DNA of 15,263 bases. It comes from Pseudomonadota bacterium. GTDB taxonomy: Bacteria; Pseudomonadota; Alphaproteobacteria; Kiloniellales; J153. Every line of letters begins with the position of its first letter. Within the stretch, counting starts at the first letter, position 1. Made by a program: the position numbers and the translations under genes. Location of the stretch: the NCBI GenBank assembly GCA_022572105.1, contig JACZWN010000067.1, positions 1 to 15,263 on the forward strand, written 5' to 3'. The notes under the pieces are model-generated. The model saw only the letters and a program-made list of their open reading frames with translations, was not told where the DNA came from and did not search any database. Below, in pieces: positions 1 to 6,193 of this stretch.

Positions 1-1
1 A

Positions 2-295
2 GCATCCTTAAACCCCTTGGCTCTCGCCGTTGCCATGGGCGCGGCCCTGTTGGCCGGGCTCACGTTCCTTTTCGCCCGCCGGCGGGGCGGCGGACCGGCT
101 TTGCCATGGTGGGGCGCGGTGCCTGGACTCGAGGCTCGCCATCCGACCGGCGAAGCCGATCGCCGTTCGGGAAATGTCCGGGTCAACCAGCGCGCGTTGC
201 CGGAAGCGGCTTCCGCCAGGTTTGCGACACCTTCGATGTTCGATGCGCGGCCGATGTTCGATGCGCGGCCGATGTTCGATGCGCGGCAACGCTAG
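2..295 (+). CDS. Possible 3' end of an unidentified membrane-protein gene, cut by the window edge
   Basis: A frame is open from the left edge to a TAG at 293-295. It begins with a hydrophobic, membrane-like stretch (LALAVAMGAALLAGLTFLF) closed by Arg-Arg-Arg, as in a last transmembrane helix with a positive cytoplasmic end. A polar tail of about 60 residues follows and ends in three copies of MFDAR(P). A TTG at 17 could serve as a start, but the frame stays open upstream of it and no ribosome site is visible, so a gene running in from outside the window is more likely. The stop lies 9 nt before the histidine kinase ATG and overlaps the kinase's Shine-Dalgarno, which fits co-transcription. I do not recognise the family. 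In DNA this GC-rich the frame could also be open by chance. Confidence 0.35.
   Translation, partial: ASLNPLALAVAMGAALLAGLTFLFARRRGGGPALPWWGAVPGLEARHPTGEADRRSGNVRVNQRALPEAASARFATPSMFDARPMFDARPMFDARQR
235..287 (+). repeat. 18-bp tandem repeat, almost three copies
   Basis: The unit GATGTTCGATGCGCGGCC occurs at 235-252 and 253-270, and its first 17 bases recur at 271-287. The copies are identical. Because the period is a multiple of three, the repeat adds the hexapeptide MFDARP in the frame that ends at 295. It lies directly upstream of the histidine kinase ribosome site, so copy-number change would alter the tail of the upstream reading frame or the spacing of any promoter located here. Confidence 0.9.
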
Positions 296-304
296 GAGCC
301 CGAG

Positions 305-2785
305 ATGGGCCGGACGCATCGACACAACATAAGGTTGATCTCGGTTGCGGCCGTCCTGGCCGTCGTGATCTTCCTGATCGACCTGTCGCTGCCGCTGGGC
401 GTGGCCGGCGGGGTTCCGTATGTCGCGGTCGTCCTGATCGGCTGGTGGATCGACCGGCGCCAAATCTTCCTGCTCGCCTTGGTCGTCTCCGCGCTCACCG
501 TCGCGGGATACCTCTACTCGCCCGAGGGTGGCATCGCGTCGGTGGTCCTGACGAACCGCTTCCTCGCGCTCTTCGCGATCTGGGTCACGGCGGCGCTGCT
601 GGCCAAGGCCAAGACGGCGGAAACGACGCTGAAATTCGCCCACGACGAACTGGAAACGCGGGTCGAGGAGCGGACCCAAAACCTTAGCGCCGCGAATAGG
701 GCACTCGAGAAGGAAATCGCCGAGCGCCAAAGCGCCGAAGCGGCGTTGCACGAGAGCGAGGCGCGCTTCCGGGACTATGCCGAGACCGGCGCCGACTGGT
801 TCTGGGAAACCGACATGGACCAGCGCTTCACGAGCTGTATCGAAAGCGACGCGGCGACGGTCGGCTCGAACATCACCATCGGCAGGACTCGCGACGAGGT
901 TCAGCGACGCATCAACGCCGAGCCAAACCTGGCGCCCATTATCGCCGAGTACATGGCCAAGGGCGACGCGTTCCGGAACCTGGAGTTCCGCTGCGACGAT
1001 CCCAAGCTTGGCACGCGCTGGACCCGGGTCTCGGGCAAGCCCGTGCGCGGCCCCGACGGCCGCCTGATCGGCTATCGCGGCTCCGGCCGCGACGTGACCG
1101 CGGAAGTCGCGGCCCAAATCGAGCGTGCCAAGACCGCGGAACTGCTCCAATTCGTTTTCGAGCACATGGCGGAGGGTGTCAGCGTGGCCGACGCCGACCT
1201 CAACATGGTCGCGTTCAATCCGCTTTTCCTCGAACTGCTGGATTTCCCGCGCGATCTGTTCGAGATCGGCGATCCCTTCGAGAAGTTCATCCGCTACAAC
1301 GCGGAACGCGGCGAATACGGCCCCGGCGATCCGGACGAACAGGTGCGCGATCGCGTCGAGTTGGCCAGGCGCTTCGAGCCCCACTGCCTGGAACGTACCC
1401 GGCCCGACGGCGGGGCGATCGAGATACGCGGCAATCCCCTGCCCAACGGCGGCTTCGTAACCACTTACACCGACATCACCGAACGCAAGGCGGCCGAAGA
1501 GGCGCTCCGTCAGAAGACCGCCTTCGTCGAGCTTTCCAAGGTGGTCGCCGCGGCGGCCAACGAGGCGTTGAGCGTGGAAGACGCTTTGCAGACCTGCGTG
1601 AGCGAGGTCTGCACGCACTTCGGCTGGCCGATCGGGCACGTCTATCTGCTCGCCGAGGACGGAACCGACGAGCTCGCCCCTTCCACGATCTGGCACCTGA
1701 CCGATCGAGAGAAGTTCCGCGCCTTTTGCTCGATCACGATGGCGACCCGCCTCGCCCCGGGCATCGGTCTGCCGGGCAGGATTCTGGTTTCTCGAGAGCC
1801 GGTCTGGATCGCGGACGTGACGGAGGATCCGAACTTCCGGCGCGCGCGGGCCAGCGAAAACATCGGGATCAAGGCCGCCTTCGGCGTTCCCGTCCTGGTC
1901 GGCTCCGAGGTCGTGGCGGTGCTGGAATTCTTCGCCGAGGAGGCCATCGAGCCGGACCGGGCGGCGCTCGAGGTCATGGCGCACATCGGCAAGCAGATCG
2001 GCCGGGTGATCGAGCGCGCCCGCGCGGAACGCCAGCTCCTCGCCGCCAAGGACACCGCCGAGCGCGCCGACCGCGCCAAGGGCGAGTTCCTGGCCACCAT
2101 CAGCCACGAGCTTCGCACGCCCTTGAACGCGATCATCGGTTTCTCCGAGATCATGGGCCAAGAGCTGTTCGGGCCGATGGGCCATCCGAACTACAAGGAG
2201 TACACGCAGGACATACGGACCAGCGGCACGCACCTCTTGAACATCATCAACGACATCCTCGATGTCTCCAGGGCCCAGGCCGGCATGATCGTGTTGTCCG
2301 ACGATACCGTGGACCTCGCCGAGGTCGTCGAGACCTGCCTGCGGCTGCTCGGCCCCCAGGCGGAGGGGCAAGGCCTCTCGCTCGAGGCCGACTTGGCGCC
2401 GACGACGATTCGGGTCCGGGGCGACCGCCAGCGCCTCAGCCAAGTCCTACTCAATCTGCTATCGAACGCAATCAAGTTCACGGCCGACGGCAACGTCACG
2501 GTAAGGCTCCGCGGCGACCGCGAGATGGGGGTCGTCCTGGAGGTCATCGATACCGGAATCGGCATCGCCGAGCACGACCTGGAACGGGTCATGGAGCCCT
2601 TCACCCAGGTCGACTCGACGCTCAGCCGGGCGCACCAGGGCACCGGCCTCGGCCTGCCGCTCAGCCGCCTGCTGGTCGAGCTGCACGACGGCACGCTGAC
2701 CATCGAGAGCACCTTCGGCCAGGGAACCGTGGCGACGGTGCGCCTGCCCGGAAAGCGGGTCATGGGCCGCGCCGACGCGGCCTGA
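305..2785 (+). CDS. Membrane-bound PAS-PAS-GAF sensor histidine kinase
   Basis: This is a sensor kinase of 826 aa that would autophosphorylate on His and pass the phosphate to a response regulator. Residues 10-100 hold about four hydrophobic segments, forming a short membrane input module. A charged coiled coil follows (about 105-150). Next come a PAS domain (about 150-270), a second PAS-like domain (about 280-395, ending TDITERKAAEEAL) and a GAF domain (about 405-570). The kinase core has the H-box ISHELRTPLNAI with H601 as phosphoacceptor, the N-box NLLSNAIKFT (N721), the G1 box DTGIGI (D749) and a G2 box GTGLGLPLS. The start has AGGAG at 294-298, 6 nt before the ATG. No receiver domain is fused and no response regulator lies beside it, so its partner is elsewhere and the signal is unknown. 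The family is certain; the exact PAS and GAF limits are approximate. Confidence 0.95.
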   Translation: MGRTHRHNIRLISVAAVLAVVIFLIDLSLPLGVAGGVPYVAVVLIGWWIDRRQIFLLALVVSALTVAGYLYSPEGGIASVVLTNRFLALFAIWVTAALLAKAKTAETTLKFAHDELETRVEERTQNLSAANRALEKEIAERQSAEAALHESEARFRDYAETGADWFWETDMDQRFTSCIESDAATVGSNITIGRTRDEVQRRINAEPNLAPIIAEYMAKGDAFRNLEFRCDDPKLGTRWTRVSGKPVRGPDGRLIGYRGSGRDVTAEVAAQIERAKTAELLQFVFEHMAEGVSVADADLNMVAFNPLFLELLDFPRDLFEIGDPFEKFIRYNAERGEYGPGDPDEQVRDRVELARRFEPHCLERTRPDGGAIEIRGNPLPNGGFVTTYTDITERKAAEEALRQKTAFVELSKVVAAAANEALSVEDALQTCVSEVCTHFGWPIGHVYLLAEDGTDELAPSTIWHLTDREKFRAFCSITMATRLAPGIGLPGRILVSREPVWIADVTEDPNFRRARASENIGIKAAFGVPVLVGSEVVAVLEFFAEEAIEPDRAALEVMAHIGKQIGRVIERARAERQLLAAKDTAERADRAKGEFLATISHELRTPLNAIIGFSEIMGQELFGPMGHPNYKEYTQDIRTSGTHLLNIINDILDVSRAQAGMIVLSDDTVDLAEVVETCLRLLGPQAEGQGLSLEADLAPTTIRVRGDRQRLSQVLLNLLSNAIKFTADGNVTVRLRGDREMGVVLEVIDTGIGIAEHDLERVMEPFTQVDSTLSRAHQGTGLGLPLSRLLVELHDGTLTIESTFGQGTVATVRLPGKRVMGRADAA

Positions 2786-2855
2786 GGGCGGCGCGCTTTT
2801 CTCGATTCCGTTTTCCTCGCCGAGCGCGGCCGCGGCGCGCGCCGGAACGCCGGGA

Positions 2856-2874
2856 CCGATCCGGGCCGGGTCGG
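2856..2874. terminator. GC-rich palindrome between convergent genes, possible bidirectional terminator
   Basis: CCGATCCGG at 2856-2864 and CCGGGTCGG at 2866-2874 pair around a very short loop, with one G-T wobble. The palindrome sits in the 100-bp gap between the 3' ends of the histidine kinase (+) and the small exported protein (-). No T-run follows on either strand, so it is not a classical intrinsic terminator. The role is inferred from position only. Confidence 0.3.
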
Positions 2875-2885
2875 GACGGCCGCCG

Positions 2886-3170
2886 TTACGTCGTGGTTTC
2901 CTCGACCTCGGGCTCGCCGGGCGACTCGCGCTCCTTGCGGTGCTTGCGGCGGATGATGATGTCGCCGTCGTCGTTGACCTCGGGCAGCTCGTATTGCGGG
3001 ATCGACTCGATCATGAGCTCGAGCGCGCGCATGAGCTGCTCGATCGCTTCCTTGGCCATCTCTCCGGCCCGCCCCCGCTCGCTCGGCGCATCGGCAAGCG
3101 CCGGTCCGGGCGCGCCAGCGGCGAGCGTTATGGACAGACAAAACGACCCAATAATCAATAGTTTACGCAT
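2886..3170 (-). CDS. Small exported protein with GDIIIRRK motif (misnamed 'AAA+ family ATPase' type)
   Basis: The protein is 94 aa. It has a signal peptide: a charged MRK start, a hydrophobic core (about 4-20), and a likely cleavage after ALA at 25-27. The mature part of about 67 aa is a predicted helix (about 35-58) followed by the block IPQYELPEVNDDGDIIIRRK (57-76) and a hydrophilic, acidic end. From memory, short alphaproteobacterial proteins with an 'IP.YE.PE...GDIIIRR' block are often labelled 'AAA+ family ATPase'. Nothing here resembles an ATPase: there is no Walker A or B motif and the length is far too short. The function is unknown and the location is probably periplasmic. The ATG follows an AAGG about 11 nt upstream. 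The gene converges with the histidine kinase. Confidence 0.75.
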   Translation of the reverse strand: MRKLLIIGSFCLSITLAAGAPGPALADAPSERGRAGEMAKEAIEQLMRALELMIESIPQYELPEVNDDGDIIIRRKHRKERESPGEPEVEETTT

Positions 3171-3251
3171 CGTTCTGTTTACCTTACATGATCATCGAGC
3201 GGGGCGTTCGCCGTGCCGGTCCCGGGGTTCCGGGGCGAGTTCGGGCCCGGG

Positions 3252-3612
3252 CTAGTAAGCCACCCAAAGGTGACGAAACTCGGGCAAGATTTGGCGCCGT
3301 AGCTCGAATTTGGGGCCCCTCTCGAGCGCCGCGACGCCGCGAGGAGCAGGAATCCGGCGAAGGGCCCCGGCGACCGCGAGCGGCAGACCATGCGGGTCCC
3401 AGAGGTCCATGGCCGCGCCGCCGAGCGCCGGACCGATCGCCCCCGCCCACCTCGTAAGCCTTGATGAAGGCGGCGTTCACGCCGTCGCGCTCGAGGATGA
3501 GCGTCGCCAGCGGCGTGACGATGCCGAGGTTGACCCCGATGCCGAAGGTGCTGGCGATGATCGCGACCAGGCTGTGCCGGCGCCCGGCGCTGCTGAGGCT
3601 CTCGGCGCTCAT
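3252..3612 (-). pseudogene. Remnant of an MFS transporter gene (YcaD-like), internally deleted and frameshifted
   Basis: Reading from an ATG at 3612-3610 gives a convincing MFS N-terminus: a short polar start, then SLVAIIASTFGIGVNLGIVT and PLATLILERDGV. It continues straight into AAFIKAYEVG, which resembles the late part of such transporters. Past the five-base G run (plus-strand C run 3440-3444) the match goes on in another frame: AIGPALGGAAMDLWDPHGLP and LAVAGAL. Near 3365 the hydrophobic ending (FAGFLLLAASRR) is in yet another frame. The frame carrying GGAAMDLWDP stops at TAG 3254-3252. About 120 codons remain where the family usually has 380-420, so the middle helices are missing. The deletion junction lies around 3475-3485. 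Homology is judged from pattern memory. One frameshift could be a sequencing error, but the deletion cannot. Confidence 0.7.
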
Positions 3613-3660
3613 CCGCCTATGAACGGGTTCGGGCGACGGCCTGTCAATCGCGCGCGCGTG

Positions 3661-3682
3661 GACGGCGGTTTGCGCCGCCGTC
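3661..3682. promoter_or_regulatory. Perfect 8-bp inverted repeat upstream of the amidase
   Basis: GACGGCGG at 3661-3668 and CCGCCGTC at 3675-3682 pair perfectly around TTTGCG. The site lies between the start of the decayed MFS gene (-) and the amidase (+). It could be an operator or an RNA hairpin. No T-run follows on either strand, which speaks against an intrinsic terminator. Confidence 0.35.
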
Positions 3683-3719
3683 TCGACAAGCGCCCCCAAG
3701 CGTGCCAGGAATCGCCGGC

Positions 3720-3746
3720 GCCAAAACCAAGCTCGCCAAAACCAAG
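3720..3746 (+). repeat. Perfect 12-bp direct repeat in the amidase leader
   Basis: GCCAAAACCAAG occurs at 3720-3731 and again at 3735-3746, separated by CTC (period 15). These A-rich repeats stand out from the GC-rich surroundings. They fall in the probable 5' untranslated region of the amidase and may be a duplicated protein-binding site or a slippage product. Confidence 0.85.
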
Positions 3747-3755
3747 ATTGAGAGT

Positions 3756-3775
3756 CCCGGCCTCGATAAGCCGGG
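3756..3775 (+). promoter_or_regulatory. Hairpin just upstream of the amidase ribosome site
   Basis: CCCGGC at 3756-3761 pairs with GCCGGG at 3770-3775 around CTCGATAA. The hairpin ends 10 nt before the AGGAGG of the amidase gene. It could affect mRNA stability or translation, or be incidental in GC-rich DNA. Confidence 0.3.
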
Positions 3776-3800
3776 GGACCGAACCAGGAGGGACCCGCTC

Positions 3801-5207
3801 ATGACCGACGACATCGCGAGCCTTTCGGCCGGCGCGTTGATCGCCGGCTACCGCGACGGCAGCCTGTCGCCCGTCGAGGCGACGCGCGCGGCGCTGGCGC
3901 GCATCGAAAAGCACGACCCGGCCTTGAACGCCTTCCGCCTGGTCGACGCCGAGAGCGCCCTCGAAGAGGCGCGCAAATCGGAGGAGCGTTGGCGCATCAA
4001 GGCGCCGCGCGGGCGCGTCGACGGCGTGCCCACGTCGATCAAGGACCTCTTGCTCACCCGAGGTTGGTCGACGTTGCGCGGCTCCAAGGCGACCCCCGAG
4101 GACCAGCCCTGGGACGAGGATGCCCCCTGCGTCGCGCGCCTGCGCGAGCACGGCGCGGTGCTCCTCGGCAAGACCACGACGCCGGAGTTCGGCTGGAAGG
4201 GCGTGACCGACTGCGCCTTGACCGGGGTCACGCGCAACCCCTGGAACCCGGCGCGCACGCCGGGCGGCTCGAGCGGCGGCGCCGCGGTAGCGGTGGCCAC
4301 GGGCATGGGCGCGCTCGCCATCGGCTCCGACGGCGGCGGATCGATCCGCATCCCGGCCGGCTTCACCGGGGTCTTCGGCCTCAAGCCGAGCTTCGGGCGG
4401 GTGCCGGTCTACCCGGCGAGCACGTTCGGGACCCTGTCCCACGCCGGGCCCATGACCCGCACGGTGACCGACGCGGCGATCATGCTGAGCGTGATCTCCG
4501 AACCCGACCCGCGCGACTGGTACGCGCTGCCGCCCGCGGGCACCGGCACGGCGGCGGACTACGTGGTCGGCCTCGACGACGGGGTCGAGGGCCTGAGGAT
4601 CGCCTTCAGTCCGGACCTCGGCGGCAACCCGGTGGACCCGGAGATCGCGGCCCTCGTCGCCGCCGCGGCCAGGCGCTTCGAGGATCTCGGCGCCCACGTC
4701 GAGGAGGCCGACCCCGCCCTGCCCGATCGCGCCGCCCCGTTCCGCGTGCACTGGTACGCCGGCGCCGCGAATTTGCTCGCCGGCTTCAGCGCGGCGCAGA
4801 AGGCGGTCATGGACCCGGGGCTCTTGGAGATCGCCGCGGAAGGCGCCGGTTACTCGGCGCTCCAGTATCTGGCCGCGGTCAAGCAGCGCGAGGCGATCGG
4901 CCTGGCCATGAACCGTTTCCACGAGAGCTACGACCTGTTGCTGACCCCGACGCTGCCGGTGCCGGCCTTCGAGGCGGGCCTGGAGCGGCCCCGGGACAGC
5001 GGCCAGGACCGCTGGGTCGACTGGACGCCGTTCTCCTACCCCTTCAACCTGACCCGCCAACCGGCCGCCAGCGTGCCCTGCGGCTTCACCGCCGAAGGCC
5101 TGCCGGCCGGCCTGCAGATCGTCGGCCCGCTCTACGCCGACGCCCTCGTCCTGCGCGCCGCGCGCGCCTACGAGCAGGCCGAGCCGTTCAAGATGCCGGC
5201 GCTGTAG
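3801..5207 (+). CDS. Amidase-signature family hydrolase
   Basis: This 468-aa enzyme hydrolyses amide bonds through the Ser-cisSer-Lys triad of the amidase-signature family. All three residues are visible: K81 in PTSIKDLL, S157 in the PGGSSGGAA loop and the nucleophile S181 in SDGGGSIRIPA. Their spacing (76 and 24 residues) matches well-studied members such as FAAH. The length is typical of family amidases and of GatA, but no gatC or gatB is nearby, so a role in tRNA-Gln amidation is unlikely. The substrate cannot be told from sequence, and no signal peptide is seen. The ATG at 3801 has AGGAGG at 3786-3791, 9 nt upstream. An in-frame ATG at 3702 would add 33 Lys-rich residues encoded by the leader repeats and is less likely. 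The next gene starts 76 bp downstream. Confidence 0.92.
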   Translation: MTDDIASLSAGALIAGYRDGSLSPVEATRAALARIEKHDPALNAFRLVDAESALEEARKSEERWRIKAPRGRVDGVPTSIKDLLLTRGWSTLRGSKATPEDQPWDEDAPCVARLREHGAVLLGKTTTPEFGWKGVTDCALTGVTRNPWNPARTPGGSSGGAAVAVATGMGALAIGSDGGGSIRIPAGFTGVFGLKPSFGRVPVYPASTFGTLSHAGPMTRTVTDAAIMLSVISEPDPRDWYALPPAGTGTAADYVVGLDDGVEGLRIAFSPDLGGNPVDPEIAALVAAAARRFEDLGAHVEEADPALPDRAAPFRVHWYAGAANLLAGFSAAQKAVMDPGLLEIAAEGAGYSALQYLAAVKQREAIGLAMNRFHESYDLLLTPTLPVPAFEAGLERPRDSGQDRWVDWTPFSYPFNLTRQPAASVPCGFTAEGLPAGLQIVGPLYADALVLRAARAYEQAEPFKMPAL

Positions 5208-5283
5208 GGCCGGGGCGGCGGGCGAACGAAGAAGAATGAGCGGAATGTTTGCGTTCTCGCGATACTCTTCACAGAATAGAGCC

Positions 5284-5580
5284 ATGAACCATGAGGATGC
5301 CGTCAGGATATTGCAGAACCACGCAGAGGAACTGCGGGCGCGCGGTGTGACGCGCCTCGACCTGTACGGCTCTACGGCCCGGGGCGAGGCACGGCCGGGC
5401 AGCGACGTTGACGTCGTCGTGGATATCGAGCCCGGCCGGAAATTTTCACTGATCGACCTAGCCAGCCTGCGCGTCTTCCTGTGCGACATTTTCGGCTGCG
5501 AGGCGGATGTCATCGTGCGCGAGGACTTGCGGCCCCGGTTTCGCGAGGAAATCGAACGCGAAGCCGTGCAGGTTCTATGA
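5284..5580 (+). CDS. mntA: MntA-type nucleotidyltransferase antitoxin of a HepT/MntA module
   Basis: This is a 98-aa minimal nucleotidyltransferase (MNT domain). In characterised systems MntA transfers AMP from ATP to a tyrosine of the HepT toxin and so silences it. The metal-binding motif GSX10DXD is intact: G29-S30, then D41-V-D43, with a third Asp at D75 (EADVIV). The length is normal. The ATG at 5284 starts the conserved part; an in-frame ATG at 5236 would add 16 poorly conserved residues. No strong Shine-Dalgarno is seen for either start. The stop overlaps the toxin start in ATGA (5577-5580), typical of coupled toxin-antitoxin genes. Codon use is less GC-extreme than in the flanking genes, suggesting horizontal acquisition. 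The antitoxin itself looks functional. Confidence 0.88.
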   Translation: MNHEDAVRILQNHAEELRARGVTRLDLYGSTARGEARPGSDVDVVVDIEPGRKFSLIDLASLRVFLCDIFGCEADVIVREDLRPRFREEIEREAVQVL

Positions 5581-5936
5581 TGTCCGACCAGCGAAACCTT
5601 GACCGGCTGGGCCAAATGCGCGAGGCGCTAAGCGCCATCGAGCGCCTGACTGCCGGTAAGTCATTGGATGACTACGCCGCGGAACCGGATTTGGCCGCAG
5701 CGGTCGAGCGATATCTGGAGCGCCTCTCCGAGGCGTCGCGCCATGTCCCCGATGCGCTTTAGGAGAAGCACCCGAACATCGACTGGCGGGGCGTGGCCGA
5801 TTTGGGCAATGTGCTACGCCACGCCTACGATCAGGTCATGGACCATCGCATCTGGCAGATCGTGACGGCAGACCTTGCGCCCTTGAAGGCAGCCGTCGAG
5901 ACTATGCTTCGCGAGGTGAAAGAAGATAGCGCCTGA
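5577..5936 (+). pseudogene. hepT: HepT-type toxin gene, interrupted by an amber codon and lacking the active-site Arg
   Basis: One frame runs from the ATG at 5577 (or 5580) to TGA 5934-5936, giving 119 codons, the usual HepT size. It is broken by TAG at 5760-5762 (codon 62), so only 61 residues would be made. The part after the stop is clearly HepT: KHPNIDWRGVADL, a histidine motif, and the ending LAPLKAAVETML. HepT RNases need RX4HXY. Here it reads G77-N-V-L-R-H82-A-Y84, so the catalytic Arg is Gly (codon GGC at 5805-5807), while His and the AMP-accepting Tyr remain. TAG is one base from CAG and GGC is one base from CGC, so two point mutations explain both lesions. A gene finder would report only 5577-5762, or place a second short gene after the stop. 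I judge the toxin inactive. Confidence 0.82.
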
Positions 5937-6193
5937 TCCTAACCGTGCTTAACCGTTGCGCGCGCCGCATCCGGCTTAACCCTTCGCTCACGAAGTTCGG
6001 CTATTGGCAAACAATCCGTAGCGGTCGTGCCCCTCGCGCACGCCAAGCGGGCGCCCGGCGGGACCCCGGCGCCCCTTGTCGCACGCGGGTGGAGGTGCCA
6101 AATCCATGGGCAGCCGGGGCCCCCGACGCGACCAAGGGTTCCCGGCGCCTCCCGAGCGCCTGACAAGATCTTTCGCGGAACAAGGTGACAGCC
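5937..6193 (+). promoter_or_regulatory. Leader and probable promoter region of the beta-oxidation operon
   Basis: These 257 bp separate the hepT remnant from the thiolase gene and hold no convincing gene. The octamer GCTTAACC is repeated directly at 5947-5954 and 5974-5981, 27 bp apart. No clear -35/-10 pair or palindromic fatty-acid regulator site is recognisable. The operon promoter is placed here by position only. Confidence 0.35.

Noticed and set aside
235..287. Possible CRISPR repeats
   Set aside because: The copies are directly adjacent with no spacers and the unit is only 18 bp, so this is a simple tandem repeat.
8..2443. An 811-codon open frame on the minus strand opposite the histidine kinase
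   Set aside because: It is antisense to a kinase with all its motifs intact. Its translation is a composition-driven Arg/Gly/Asp-rich shadow with no recognisable domain, as expected in GC-rich DNA.
3702..3800. N-terminal extension of the amidase from an ATG at 3702
   Set aside because: It is encoded by the direct repeats and hairpin of the leader and has no family similarity, whereas the ATG at 3801 has a strong AGGAGG at good spacing.
5763..5936. A separate short gene after the hepT stop codon
   Set aside because: The frame is the same as hepT and its content is the HepT C-terminal half. It has no start with a ribosome site, so it is the second part of one broken gene.
5945..6163. A 72-codon open frame between hepT and the thiolase
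   Set aside because: No ribosome site, no domain and an Arg-rich translation typical of chance frames in this DNA.
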